Below are positions 19,278 to 31,636 of a stretch of 64,000 nt of DNA, piece by piece. Below the pieces are notes generated by a model. It worked only from the letters and a program-made list of their open reading frames with translations, had not been told where the DNA came from and made no database searches. The stretch lies in NCBI GenBank assembly GCA_002900995.3, contig CM035306.1, positions 558,001 to 622,000 on the forward strand. The letters run 5' to 3'. A program made the translations under genes and the position numbers. Every line of letters starts with the position of its first letter. The first letter of the stretch is position 1. This DNA comes from Ganoderma boninense. Its lineage: Eukaryota > Basidiomycota > Agaricomycetes > Polyporales > Polyporaceae.

Positions 19278-22200
19278 CTATGACGTGATGCCGAGGCCAG
19301 CAAGCTCCTTTCGAATCTCCGCCTCGGTATCGATCTTCTTGAGTTGTGTCGCCTCGAGACGCTCGCCCTTCTGTTGCTTGTCCTTGAGCTCGTCGATCGC
19401 CTTGAGCTGTACACCAGACATCAACAGTCGGTCCCGAAGCCTGTAAGAGATTCGTACGCACCTTCTTGGTCAAGTTCCGGACCTTCTTCGCGATCGGATC
19501 GAGGCCGCCCTCCCCACCCGGCGTAGGAGGAACAGACGCAGCACCATTCGCAACAGCCTCCGGAGCGGCACCGTTCCCGTTCACGACGATATCGAGCGAC
19601 GGGCGAACACTCGCCTCGCCGCTCTCCTTGCCCTCCTTCTTGCCACCCTCCTTGTCCTTCGCACCTTTCCGCTTCCTTCCACGCTTCTCTGGGTCTCCAC
19701 CGGCCTGTCGCGCAGGCGATGGCGACGTCGGCGCACCGGGGACATGTCTCCGACCGTTCTGGAATCGTCCGGGAGCAGGACTCCTGCTGAAGCGTCCGTT
19801 CGGCGTCGAGTGCCCGCTGGGCGTGTCGTCGTCACGCTTGTACGCCGCCGATGCCTCAATACCACGTGCACCGGGGGGACGGTAGGCGCCAGCGGGCTTC
19901 GTCGGCGTGGGTTTGGCGACGGTGGCGTGCTGAAGGGCGCTGGATGCAGGCGGAGGGCTCTGGGGGATGTTTTGAGGGAAGGGTGGAAGAGCATCAACGG
20001 GCGTGGGCCGCCATGACGCCTGGTAGAGCTCGTCAGTGAGCTGGACATGGACGAGGGGGCCCGTGCAATGCCAGATCTTGATGCCGTTGTCGACGCGAAG
20101 ACGGGGCGAGAGGGTGGCGGTGAGAAGGAAGCGGCCGTCGGGCGACCACTCACAATGCGAGGTATTCGACGCGTCGATTGTTGTGACCTTGTTCAGTGTC
20201 CGACGATCGTAGATGTCGACTTTGCCAGCCAGGTTACCGAAACCAGCGATGGCGAGGAGGCGTCCTTGTGGGTTGAACGAAATGAAGTTGCAGAACGCGG
20301 TACCGAAGTCATGAAGAGACCGGGCGCGCTGATCAAACAGCATCGTCTTGGCAGGCATGACTGCGATGCCGTGTGTTGGTAAAGAGACAGAGCACCATCA
20401 AAGGATCAACTCACAGCCATACGTCACGATGAACTCTTTCGAGTTCGGACTCCATGCGAGGTCGTGGACCGGGCCGTCCTTATCCAACGTTATGCGGCAA
20501 TCGAAATTGCCGGCTGCGCTGAGCAAGTAGAGACCGCCGGTTTCACCGTAGTAGCTCTTGTTCGCCTGATCGACATCGGTCGCAGTGAGAACGAGGACTT
20601 GGGTGCCGAGCGTGTTCCACTTGATCTGGGAACGCTGAGCCTTGAAGAAAGTCTTCTGACATGTTGGGAGACCGTTGAGCGACGTGAGGCTATAAATCTT
20701 GACGCTGGCCGGTTGTCCCTAAGTTCCAGACAATCAGTTCCATGTATCCCCGCATTGAATACAAATCACGAGATTCTGCCAGACACGGTAATAGAACAAA
20801 TCGGATGGTCAGAGTGCGCGATGATACTTAACACGGTTCTTGTACCACGTGCGAGCCGCTCGGTCCTCTCCTAGGAAGAGATGAAGGCCCATGCGTACCA
20901 GGGCAACCCCAACGGGGATGTCCGCGCAGGAGATCGCGACCTCGGCGCACTCGCGCTCATCAGTACTGGGACTACCCTCTTCAAGATCTCCAAGCCTTAC
21001 GACCACACGCTGCTCGTCTTTGCTCCAGAGTAGTCTGATGTCGCTGGGGTCATCATAGTTGCCCAGGTTTGCTCCAACGGGTAAGCGCGGACGTTACTTC
21101 TCGCCATAGTTGTGCAAAATCATGCGCGTCAGAAAGCCGCTTCTATCCCCAGAACCGCGGTCTCAGCGTCGCTAGTTTGCCTGATCCCAGAATCGCCTCC
21201 TCCAAAAATCGCATTCGCGCAATACGGGGCAGTTAGAATGCATGCCATTTCGGTGGCGATTCCGGCACCAAAATTGTCGCTATTCAAAATCGACCGAAAT
21301 TTGTCGTCTGCTATGACCCCTATTGTCATTCATTGCTGCCGAAACTGCAACGTCCTCCCTTCGTTACAACAGGCTCTCTGCGAGCCTTTCGATGGACACG
21401 GATAGTCAAGACTCAAACTAATCCCAGGCTAAGGTTAACCGCAGCGTAGCGTTGATGATCCTGGCATGCCTCCGTGGCGATGAAGTGACATGCGCGATAA
21501 TAACCACAGCATTTTCACCCCGACACAACTTCGCTCACTCTCCAGGACCCTGTGCAAGGCTGACGATGCTCTCCTGCGGTGCTCGGAGCAGTCATCCAGT
21601 GGATACTGTACGCATACGCGGCGCGTGCCACGGATGGTGGACGTGAGGGCTGGGCTGGGCAGGAGACACCAAATGCGCCATTGGCATGGGCACAAAAATC
21701 TGTGAATAACAAGCTCTTTCGTATGGGGCATGCATGAGATACGAGCTTATATTCATCCTTTCCACAAGTTATCCGTGCAATCACTACGCAGGTGCCGAGA
21801 CAGATCCCAGCAAAATGGAATAACTTGGACTAAATAGGAGGTTGTGAAGGGCGAGTAGACAGTGAGGCGTGATGATCGCCACTGGCAGAAACGCAATTCT
21901 CAAGGTAAGGGTATCAAAAGGTGCAGCGGGCCCGTGCAATTCTGGGGTCAAATCGTCCCAAGAATCGCACGGAGTCCTGCAGTCTACCCATGCCCATTGG
22001 GAGTATACGCTAGAAATAGACCTGTACACACCTTCTTCTCGCCGATGAAGACCGCCACCGATGGATTGAGTCCGGGGCTGAGTGTGATGGAGGTCGCACC
22101 CTCGACCTTGAGCTTGTCCACTACACCCTTGGACCACTCCGCGGGCCGGAACACCTGGATCTCGGGGCCGACCAAGCGGACGGCATGGGACTCGGAGATG

Positions 22201-22668
22201 GTGTACTGGAGTTCCCACCCCTCTTGCGACTTCTGGGAGAACGCGACAAGCTCCTCGCCGGTCGAGGCGGAGAAGACGCGGAGGTTCTTGTGCTGTGTGC
22301 CGTCCTCGAACTTTTGGGGCCTTTCCCAGGTGGAAAGGTACGTTCCGCGAGGGGAGAAGCTGATCTCTACGATGTTGGGAAGAGAGAGCTCCTGAAGCAG
22401 CTGCGAGCTCTCCGCCTGGAAGATGCGGACGCCGGTGGGGATAGCGTAGGCGAGGAGACGGCCATCGGAGCTGTACTGGTAGGTTCTAGCGGGCACTTCT
22501 GGTGCTTGGAAGGCCTCAATGGGGTCATAGTTGGGCGTGCCACCAACAAGACCGAAGCTCTTCTGTGCGCGGACTGCGGACGGCAAATGGAGTCAGAAAG
22601 TGGCGAAAATAGGTAAGATTTTGATAGGAATACAGACAAGCGTACTGCTGGGATGGTTGAGAGGCCAT
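19278..22668 (-). CDS. eIF2A: Eukaryotic translation initiation factor 2A
   Basis: Five exons (22638-22668, 22032-22573, 20415-20718, 19462-20360, 19278-19406) join in frame to 634 aa. The N-terminal two thirds form the WD40-like propeller of eIF2A; family landmarks seen are SSDGRLLAYAIPTGVRIF, SYYGETGG, the YGFMPAK junction made by splicing, FGTAFCN, and CSWSPDG-like blades. A GAYRPPGARG motif follows, then a low-complexity basic region. The C-terminus is a helical KKVRNLTKKLKAIDELK coiled coil that starts in exon 4 and ends in exon 5. The factor delivers initiator tRNA to 40S subunits in some non-canonical initiation events. Exon 1 is only 31 nt, and the second intron is very long. Confidence 0.93.
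20719..22031 (-). other. Unusually long second intron of eIF2A (1313 nt)
   Basis: Flanked by donor GTGTGT at 22031 and acceptor CTTAG at 20719. The coding sequence on both sides is contiguous relative to the eIF2A family (VFIGEKK joined to GQPASVK). All other introns of this gene are 54-64 nt. A 51-codon + strand frame at 20881-21033 lies inside, but I do not recognise it and find no terminal repeats. Confidence 0.75.
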
Positions 22669-22928
22669 TTCGTGCGCAAGAGAGGGTGAATGAAGCAACT
22701 TAATGCTTCAGACGACGGAGGGGACGAGGAGGACGAGGATGGTGCTGAGCAAGGTGCGTCCGCCTGCCAGGCCGAAAAATGGTGGCTGGGCTTACGTAAA
22801 TAACTTCGGGTTAGGGTTACCGCATCGTCCACGTGACTGGGCGCCGTCAGCGTCGACGCCAAGCGAGTCGACCTCGTTGTGTTCGCCATCGTCCTCGCAG
22901 TGCTAGTCGACCTCGAGCCTCTCGCAAA
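22669..22928. promoter_or_regulatory. Shared divergent promoter of eIF2A and CDC73
   Basis: 260 bp between two oppositely oriented start codons. It contains GGGTTAGGGTTA at 22808-22819, two units of the fungal telomere repeat. TTAGGG-type boxes are bound by Tbf1/Rap1-like factors in promoters of translation genes in other fungi; binding here is inferred. Confidence 0.55.
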
Positions 22929-24743
22929 ATGACTTCTTCCGCGGACGCCATTCTCTCCCTCAAGCAGGCCCTCAAGGGCACGGGCTCCAAGAGCAACAGA
23001 GGAAGGTCGCCGATGACATACAAGAAGGGCTCGGCGACCGTCTACTCGTTCGCCGATGCTACGCATCTTGTGCTCTCGCCAACCACGACACTCCCCAAGA
23101 CTGCGCCAACGAGGCTCCGGAAAATGGGGGCTACATCCACAGATCCGCAGGCCAACCCTCAGGATTTCTTCTCCCTGGGCGCGGTGTATCTCGCTTGGTT
23201 GTTTCGTGATGCTCCGGGCGCGGAGTACATGAAGCACGTCCGCGAGAATGGGTTCGCCGTCGGCTTTGTTAGCGTCACAGAGCGCAAAGGCATAGTGGAA
23301 TGGTTGATGGACAAGACTCAGACACTGGCTGGGCTCATATCGGTAGAAGGTGCGTGTCCCTTGTGTAGCAAGCTTTGTGAATGCGTGGGTGTGGGCCTTG
23401 AGGACATGCGCTCGTCCCCCAGCGCGATGCTTGTGGGACGACTTCTGGCAGGACCTCAGCATCGATTTCAATGCCTCTTTAATGTGCGCTGATGTATACG
23501 TTTCGTTTCAGTTGAGTCAACTACACCCCCGGGAACTCCACCACATCTGCGAGCCTCAGCAACGTTTCCCTCATCGTCTTCCCTCTCCAAAATATCCGAA
23601 TCTACGTCTAGTCCCCTCAAGCGCAAATATGTCACAGACTCTTCGGACATGGAGGTCGTGAAGCGAATCAAAGCGAACGAGGTGGAGCTACGAGACCGGA
23701 ATACCGTCCTTCGCGGAATCAAGCCAAACGTTCGCTACAGTTGTTATCTTCCAATTTTTGTGGTCTCAACCGTTTGACCTAGAACTTCAACTCGCTGAAA
23801 GAGTCGTTCGCCGACAAACTGAAGAAGCTCAGAGAAGGAGGCAGGAGCACAACGTCAACTAGTTCCCTTACTTCGACACCTGGTGAGGCGCCTCTTTCAT
23901 GCGCTCTTCGTGGGCGAGTATTGATCTCCGTTCAGATCCAAAAATGCAGCCACGTAAAGCCCGTAAGTCTATTCCACCCCTCCATACGAGTTCTTCGTCT
24001 TAAATATTGCCCTCAGGCAATCAATATCCTATCATCATCATTTCCTCGTCGCCGACGTCTCTTATCACTATGCACAACGTTCGCCGGTTCCTCCAAGATG
24101 CTGTTTTTGAGCCATCGCAAGACGCCCGTGCCCGTGCGACCGCGGAGGGGAACGCACGTCCAGAAGATATGATTCCCATATACCGAAAGCGGACGACAAT
24201 AGACTCGTCTGGTCGAGAGACCGAGATGCAAACTAGGTACGGATTGATGTCATCGGCCATTTAAGGATATGAACTCAGATGGTTGTTCGTTCCTAGATAC
24301 TTTGTAGTGGACAGCACCGAGGCGTTGGCAAAGTTCGGAACTGACGCGTGGGACCGGGTCGTGTGCGTGATGACCACCGGCCAAGCGTGGCAGTTTCGGC
24401 CATACAAGTGGACCGAGCCGAAGACGCTATTCCACCACGGTAGGTTCACGCCACCCAGCATGCACCTATGCCGTAACTGATAGGCCGTGGGTATCGCTCA
24501 GTCAAAGGGATCTACTTCTCGTGGACGAACGACCCGCCTAACCCCAAGATCAAGGACTGGAACGTCACGGACCTCAAGGTTGGATTGCTTCTCATTCGCC
24601 GTCTGAGGTCATTGTGCTAATAATGGTGCCTGGTGTAGATCGACCCGCACCGCCGACACGTGGACAAGTCCGTCGTCGCTCACTTCTGGAGGATCTTAGA
24701 CCAGTGGACGAGCACGTACAAGCCGTCTCTTGTGCAGGGCTGA
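22929..24743 (+). CDS. CDC73: Paf1 complex subunit Cdc73 (parafibromin homolog)
   Basis: Eight exons (22929-23349, 23512-23729, 23783-23882, 23936-23962, 24017-24236, 24297-24439, 24502-24578, 24639-24743) join in frame to 436 aa. The N-terminal region carries the conserved SLGAVYLAWLF and GIVEWL segments, and the middle the DMEVVKRIKANEVELRDRN block. The C-terminal Ras-like Cdc73 domain includes PTSLITMHNVRRFLQD, YFVVDSTEAL, VVCVMTTGQAWQFRPYKW and the closing HVDKSVVAHFW. The protein acts in RNA polymerase II elongation and Paf1C-dependent histone modification. Exon 4 is a 27-nt microexon. Length lies between yeast (393) and human (531) homologs. Confidence 0.94.
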
Positions 24744-25094
24744 AAATTATGCCGCTAACCTAGTTGCCATGTCCCGCTGTGCTCCGTATGCTTTGCTGAT
24801 TGTATTGTTTTAGTAATGGTATCTGTTGTTCTCCATCTATTCAAGATATCCACGCGGGAGACTCGTCTGCCGCCCACGCCCACCCCTGTTTCATCCAAGA
24901 AGTCCTGTCCCCGAAGCCAATTTATCCAAGAAGCCAGGGCTCGGTGATGCCCTCTCCAAGAAGTGCAAGAAAGAGGTGCGTCATACTGCACCCGGAGGGA
25001 TCGCGGTCATAACGGCGTTCAGTCGTGTTCCGTCTTTCTATCTGCCGTCCCGTGCCGCACCGCGCTCGGTGGAGCCCAATGACGGGGCGCACAG
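24744..25094. other. Convergent 3' spacer
   Basis: 351 bp between the stop codons of CDC73 (+) and the F-box gene (-). It holds only the two 3' untranslated regions as far as I can see. Confidence 0.5.
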
Positions 25095-26701
25095 TCATAC
25101 GACGTCGATGACCGATATCCGCCGCGCCCCCGTCGTGATGTTGTTGAGCAGCAGACACACCCGCCCCGTCGCCTCCTCCAGGCACACGCTCACCAGGTGC
25201 TCCTCGGGCTCGACCCGCACGCTGAACGACCCGAGCCTGCCCTCCGGCCCCAGCTCCTCCGCGTCGAACGCCGCGCGGTCCGCGCCGAGGTCGAGGATCG
25301 TCCGCGGGAGGGAGTAGGTCTGGAAGTGGATGAACATCGACCCGTTCCGCGCCTCGGTGCAGTCCCAGATGGCGCGCCGCTGGCCGACGGCGCCCAGCCC
25401 GATGTACCCGATCTCCGTCCCTGCGCCGAGCGGGTAGGTGACCTCGCGGTACTCGACGCGTGAGTCGGGGAAGACACGGAGGACGTGGAGCGCATTGGTG
25501 CCTGCGATGACGAGCGGGTGTACTGGTGCGCTGGCGCTTGAGGAGCCGGCGAACGGGCTGATGCGGTAGATGCCCTCGCCGATGTCGCAGGTCGTGCTCC
25601 AGATCGGCTGGACGGAGCGAACGGTGGGCTGCCTGCGGCCAGGTGCGGAGGCAGATATCGGGGGGATCTCGTAGATGGAGATACCGCCGTGGTAGGCGAG
25701 CATGACCTGGCTGTCGGAGAGGACTGAGATGGTGAAGTCCTCGTCCGCCTGTGAGCGGATGGCGGTGGATGAGAAATAGCCGGTAGCGGTGCTCGGGGCG
25801 TGGGTGCAGACTCACCGACCATGGTCCGATGTTCATGGACACGGCGGGACCTTCGGTGTCTGCGTATTGCGGCCCTAAGGGACAGACGTGCAGGATCATG
25901 TCTCCGGTTCCGCTTTCGAGGCCGTACACGAGCAGCTGTCCCCCGGAGGCGCAGCACCAGACGGAACCGGTCACCGAGATCTTGCCCACGCGTAAGAATG
26001 CCGGCACAGGGTCGACGACGGCGATGTGGTAGACGTAAATGTTGCACTGGCTATTCTCCCCATCCCGAATCAGTGCACTATTTCCAGAAGGTACACGCAA
26101 AGCGCGTGTACTCACTCGTAGCGGACGCCCATCTGAAGAATGATCAGATCTTCGCGTTCATTGGTGAGGGAGAGACGGGAGCTCAAGTAGAACACGGACT
26201 CATCGTCCGTCAGACTTTGAGCCAATGTGACGGCGGGACCTGGAGCACCGAGTTGGTGGAGTTGCAGCGACCCATCGCGTAATACGATGACGAGCCAGCT
26301 TCCGCCGGCGACGAGTTTGACGTGTTCTACCCTTTTGTCGAAGTGATAGTCTCGAATGACGCGGGGTTGGTAGTCGATTTGGTGCCACAGCCGGTCGAGC
26401 CTGGCGGAGTGTATTACCCACATCTTCATCTCCTCAACCTCCATATGTGCCAGACGCACGGAAATTTGCGGCTGGGGGAAATGCAGGAGGAGGCGGGAAA
26501 GCATGTGATGCCACATCGAGCGGTCGCGCATCAGGGCCTGTCCTTTCTTGCAGGTCTGGAAGTGAAATGCGTCCGTCATTCCTTGCATTCGAGCGTAAAG
26601 AATGGCAGGGAGGGGAGACTCACTGCACAAAGCCTGACAACATCCCTTACAGTCAGCTGTCGTGCAAGCGTGAGCTGGACGTCGTACGGGAGGCGATCCA
26701 T
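25095..26701 (-). CDS. F-box protein with C-terminal beta-propeller-like region
   Basis: Four exons (26624-26701, 26116-26555, 25816-26050, 25095-25748) join in frame to 468 aa. The protein opens with a short F-box (LPYDVQLTLARQL, then VVRLCATCK across the first splice, then MRDRSMWHHML). The rest is a series of beta-rich segments such as SWLVIVLRDGSLQLHQLG and SVWCCASGGQLLVYGLE, consistent with a degenerate propeller seen in conserved Agaricomycete F-box proteins. It is unrelated to the array at 0.3-18.7 kb. Introns are 65-68 nt with GTGAGT donors. Target unknown; a role as SCF adaptor is inferred. Confidence 0.82.
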
Positions 26702-28199
26702 CAAGTTGGATGCTCGGAGGGAGAGGAATACTGTCCAACAACAGAGGACGTGGTTGGGTTTATCTGTGCCCTATCAGCCGCTGGAGACAGGGAACGCTCC
26801 GAACGCTCCCAACAGTACAGATTCCACACAGGCACGCGGCCCAGTCACTCGTTATTCTGGATGGTTTGCAATCATAGCCGCTGAATGGCCAACGCCGAGA
26901 CCGATGACGCTGCTCTACTCGATGAGCTTCGCCGCTTGCACACATGTGGGAACTGTGGAGTCTCCATGCTCCGTAATACAAGGACATTGCCGTTCTCTCG
27001 GGCAGACTTCACCCTGGCCTTGCACACGACGCTGAGCGTGGAGCAACGCTCACCTGTTATAGCTGGGTCATTATACGACACCTCATCCGTAATTCAGGTC
27101 CTCGGAGATTGCGGTTTTAAAGGTCCTTGTGGTAGCGGCTGAGCTTGAGAACTCCCGCCGGTTCCGACTCAATCATCCCCTCTCTAACCTCCCAGAGTCT
27201 TATACTTTGTCAATGCGGCCGAGTACTACAGGTACGAGTGTTTCATCGAAGCAGTGTTGTGGATGTGGTTGGAGGATATCGATGCCTGATCATATGGCGT
27301 AGACCCGTAGCCGTGAGAGTCATCTGTATCCAGAGACAAGCTGGAAAGCTTGGTCTGCAATCATGACGAACCTTTATTGGTTTTTGTGTAAATTTCTCTT
27401 CACGTTCTTCTCATCGCCCTCGAGGTGGAACGGGAACACTCACGCTGTTGACAGGGACCATCGACTCCGAGGCTTCGAACTTCACATGTAGCCAGTTCGA
27501 AAAGGAGCGAATGCACAGATCATCGACGGGCCAGCCGGCATCGGACGGCCACTCAGCCACATCAGCGGCGAAGTTTCCTTAACGTCGACAAGTTCCTTGT
27601 TCTAACTGACCAGGGCTTGGTTTCTCACTAGGATAGGCGGCGCAAGGTAGATGTCAAGCCCGAAATGAGGCGAAAGCGGTCCGCCGACGTTTAAAGGTTC
27701 AAGGTCCACCATAACGCACGTCCTTGACGTCTCGAGTCTGTGCCATGGGTAAGGAACAGTGCGGTGGCTCGGTGTGGACAAGCATCCAGTCCGTAACTGA
27801 TCCGTAAACATCGTCATAAGGCACGGACCCTGTCATTTTGAACGGTGGGAAGGAACTGTAGATTCCCGGACTCGAAAGGCTCGCTCACATGGGTGGGTAG
27901 ATCAGGTGTCCACCCACTGACACTACTAAGTAGGTAGTCTCGATCGTGAGACCAAGCCTGAGTATTTGTGTAAGCCTTGTCAGCGGTCGGCGAGGAGCTC
28001 ATCACTTAGCAGGATGAATCTCCACTAGTAGGAAGATAACGAGGTCATCGTGGCAAAGGGACATACAGATGAGCTCTCGGTTCTGTTAACTTGGTTTGCC
28101 TATTGCGGGCTACAGAAACTTCGTCACAACGCCGGACACTGCATTACATAGGATTGTGACTCGGATCGGAGGAAATATGTGCTTACTTCTCAACACGGG
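26702..28199. other. Region without a supported gene
   Basis: About 1.5 kb. A short + frame (26885-27142, 85 aa, with a CGNC motif) starts 183 bp from the divergent F-box start and might be a 5' exon, but I do not recognise it and cannot continue it. The remainder shows no family signature on either strand. Confidence 0.35.
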
Positions 28200-30558
28200 G
28201 CGCGTTCTCCCAGACAACGGGATCTCGGCAAATTAAGTTGCTTTACGTGCAATGGCGACGAGGCCATCCAATCACACAACCCACACGTAAGTAAACATAC
28301 GTATTCAGCCCGCCGAACGCTCTTAACGCCTTGTTCTGAACTTCTGATGACTCAAATTAATGACGTTCTTGACTGCACGATCGCTTTTTGCTCCCGACCT
28401 CCACCATCGAAGGTTGTGCCCGACCACGGACCCCCATTAGTGGAGCTGGGACAGTGACAGAACATGGCAACACCCACAGAAGAGAGTCAACTACTGGCGG
28501 CGTCGTCTTCAGTTCTGAATGTCTCGAAACACGATCTACTGTATCAGCGCTTTCCTCCCTCCCAGAAACGCGCCATCGTAGGCCTGATCAGTTATGGTGC
28601 TTTGATACCTTGTGAGTTCTTTAATGTATCTACTTCGAGATGAATTAACAGGTTCTGTTGGCTACATTTATCCAGTCTTGACTTCTGGGTCGTTCATTCC
28701 CTGTATCCCCGAGATCGCGAGAGAGCTTGATTCCACAGGGGCCATTATCAGGTGCGAGGAATGTATATTGTCTCCCAGCCTCCGCTGTTCTGACTTCTGA
28801 AATCCAAAAGCCTTGCTGTGAGCTTATCCCTGGCCATCTCTGCAGTTGGCAGTCTAACGTGGGCGACGTATTCGGGCACATGTGAGTGGGCGGAAGAGAC
28901 TCTAGACCACCGATGCACCGTCTAATCTCCGCCTTCGTAGATGGCCGTCGCTTCGTGTACCTTAGGTCACTCCCGTGCCTTTGCATAGGGTCGCTCGGGG
29001 TAGCGAACTCTCACTCCGTGCCCACGGTCATGTTCTGGCGAGCCGTGCAAGCTTTCGGTGCCTCGAGTGCGACGTCCGTGGGCGCCGGCGTCATTGGGGA
29101 CATATATCGACTCGAGGAACGAGGGTACGCCATGGGCCTCTTTTTCGGGGTGAGTCATGCTGCATGCGTTTCGCGGGTCACGTCCGCAATGATTCATTGC
29201 CCTTCATTTCCGGCGCGTCTTCGTTGAATTAGGCTTCCCTCCTCGGGCCAGCAATCTCCCCCTTGTGCGGAGGCCTTGCAACACATTATGCTTCCTGGCG
29301 CTCCATGCAATTGGGCTTGTTCGTCATGGGCATTACTGCGGTCATACCGATGGCGTTATGGCTTCCGGAAACTCTAGATCCGGAAAAGCTCGACACGGCA
29401 AAGGTTGACGGGAAAACCGTGCTGAAGGTTCTTAATCCCTTCACCAGCCTTACGTTGTTGCGTAGCCCAGCCATCCTCATCGTGGTAAGCAACGGCTTCA
29501 CTTTCATGACCGTGGCCTGTGCTGATTGGTATCAGACTCTTGCCGGGACTACAGCCCTCCTTGCTGACTGGGGTAGGTCGTTAGTCTACATGTCGTTGAA
29601 CTCAACTGACACCTTTTAGTTTTGTTGGTCCCTCTTTCGTACACGGTGGTAAGTCCTATGCTGAACTTCCTGACCCGCAGAAATAAAAATAACCCTTTCG
29701 TCATGTCAGGGGGAAGCATATGGCATTTCTAACGCAGCGATCATCGGAGCACTCTTCATTCCTTTCGGCGTAGGAAACATGGGTGAGTTCCCGCCTTCCC
29801 TCTGTGACTGTGCAGCATCCTCACCGTCAATAATTCAGTCGGCGCTCCGCTGGCAGGATATCTGTCTGACAGAGCTATCATTGTCTGGCGTGAGCGTCGT
29901 GATGGTATCTGGGTGCCTGAAGACCGTCTCCGCGCCACAATATGGGGAGCGGCCTTCTGCGTTCCAGTATCCACCCTCGCTGCGGGAATGACGATGATGT
30001 ATGTCCCTGGGCTTCTCGGAATAGCGATTATGCTCGGTTGCCTGTTCTTGAACGGTGTCGGAGTACGTTTAGCATTCACTTGGTCTTGGTGCATTGACAA
30101 CAGTGCAGGACTGATACTTGACCCAATCCTTGCAGGTAGACATTGTCCTGACGCCGTCTGCCTCGTACTATGTTGACATTCTACGCGATCGGAGCGCTGA
30201 AGCGATGGCAGCGAGCTTGTGAGTACTAAGTGTGAGGTACGCGATTGCTTTGTATTGGTCTTGCTGACAATGGCTCGTACACGAGTAGCGCGTGCCGCGC
30301 ACTTATCTTGGCCTTCGTAACGGCATGGACGTTCCCTTTGATAAACTCCATTGGAGTCCTCGCAACGAACACATTGTTCGCACTGATTGCATGGTTGGGC
30401 TACGGGTGCGTCTCGCTCCTCAATAAAGTGCTGGTTTCGGTATTGCGCTATCTGTCTTACGTGCTCTTTTCAGGATGATCCTGTTTACTATCCGATATGG
30501 AGACCGGATGCGAGCATGGATCGATATCGGGTACACGACCTCAAGGGATACCTGCTAG
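28200..30558 (+). repeat. Segmental duplication, copy A (MFS unit)
   Basis: Promoter and gene are both duplicated at about 38690-41099. The upstream homology includes GATCTCG(A/G)(C/A)AAATT, CGATCCAATCA, GTAAGTAAACATA and TTTGCTCCCGACCTCCA blocks. Confidence 0.75.
28464..30558 (+). CDS. MFS transporter, DHA1-like, copy A (intact)
   Basis: Twelve exons (28464-28611, 28652-28751, 28811-28881, 28941-29149, 29233-29484, 29536-29572, 29620-29648, 29710-29782, 29839-30062, 30136-30218, 30289-30405, 30474-30558) join in frame to 475 aa. Features of drug:H+ antiporter-type transporters are visible: GYIYPVL...FIPCIPEIA in TM1, a YGRRFVYL loop equivalent to MFS motif A, the RAVQAFGASSATSVGAGVIGD segment with IYRLEERG after it, GPAISPLCGG, and a YLSDRA repeat of motif A in the second half. 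Plasma membrane export of small molecules is likely; substrate unknown. All splice sites are GT-AG. Confidence 0.88.
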
Positions 30559-31636
30559 AAATGTGCTCAGCCATATGAATTGCGACTTATATGACGGAAT
30601 AAAAGGTCTTCTTTCAATCTCGCCTTTACACTTGCGACCTTCCCAAACATATTTTGGAGAACCGACAACAGACAGATTAGGATGGAAGGCGACATTCTTG
30701 ACAATCAGCGAAGTTCGGGTTTCATCCGAGGACCTATCGAGGTAGAGCCGATTTGGACGTTTGGTGCAGGTTGCCGTGCTGGCATCATCTCCCTAGACCG
30801 CACTAATTCATTGTTCAGCTCCAAGCGCATCGCGACCCAGAGGACTGGCAAGTATAAACTCACGATCTGTATATCTGCACTGAACCAAGCACCGTATTGG
30901 GTAAATTCAGTGTTGATCGGCACGTAGAGCACTCCGGTCCCCAAGGAAGAAACGATTCCAGAATTCGAGAGAGGAACTAGTCAGCATTGTAGTACCCGGG
31001 CGTTCTGCAACATTTGCAATGCGGAGGTCCCCCTACCATTGTCAAGTTCGCTAACCATCGACAGTCGACTTGGACTTGCTTCCACGTTAGTAGGGGTACA
31101 TATTCTCGTGGATATGTTTCCCAGCGCCGTCCTCTCACGCGGCACGGCCTCGGTCTAAGTCATCGTAAACGTTAACGCACATTCGACATGGATGGTTAGG
31201 GTGTTACAAGTTAGGAGTGCAAGATCGATACAGTATAGCTGCATGGTTGTCGACCGAGTCAAATCCGACTGGCGACAAGACGAGAAGCGTCCAAAAGAGG
31301 GTCGGGAAGGAATGGCGAGGATATTAGTAGGTACATGCTGTTGTGCTACGATGAACCTAAGGGATTTGCGTACTCCCTACAGAAACTCGAGTCCGAGGGT
31401 CGGGGCTGGTGTGGAGTAGAGTGCGACGTAGCCAGCCCCCCACGACTTAAACAGTTGCAAAATACTGGTATGACGCAAACATTGAATGATCATAATCTTC
31501 GTGCAGAGTACGGTGCAGACAGAGAACTATGCTAATGTACAGACACATCACGATCACTGTGAAGATTGTCGAAGTTCAGGGAACTCAGGCTGTTCTCTGG
31601 ATTGATAATAGGCCACAGAGCCATATGAGCGGTCCT
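30559..31636. other. Region without a supported gene
   Basis: Between MFS copy A and the 3' end of the next minus-strand gene. A 45-codon + stretch ending near 31158 is hydrophobic but isolated. Nothing else is recognisable. Confidence 0.35.

Noticed and set aside
20881..21033. Small independent gene inside the eIF2A intron
   Set aside because: Fifty-one codons preceded by an in-frame stop, no recognised family, no splice partners.
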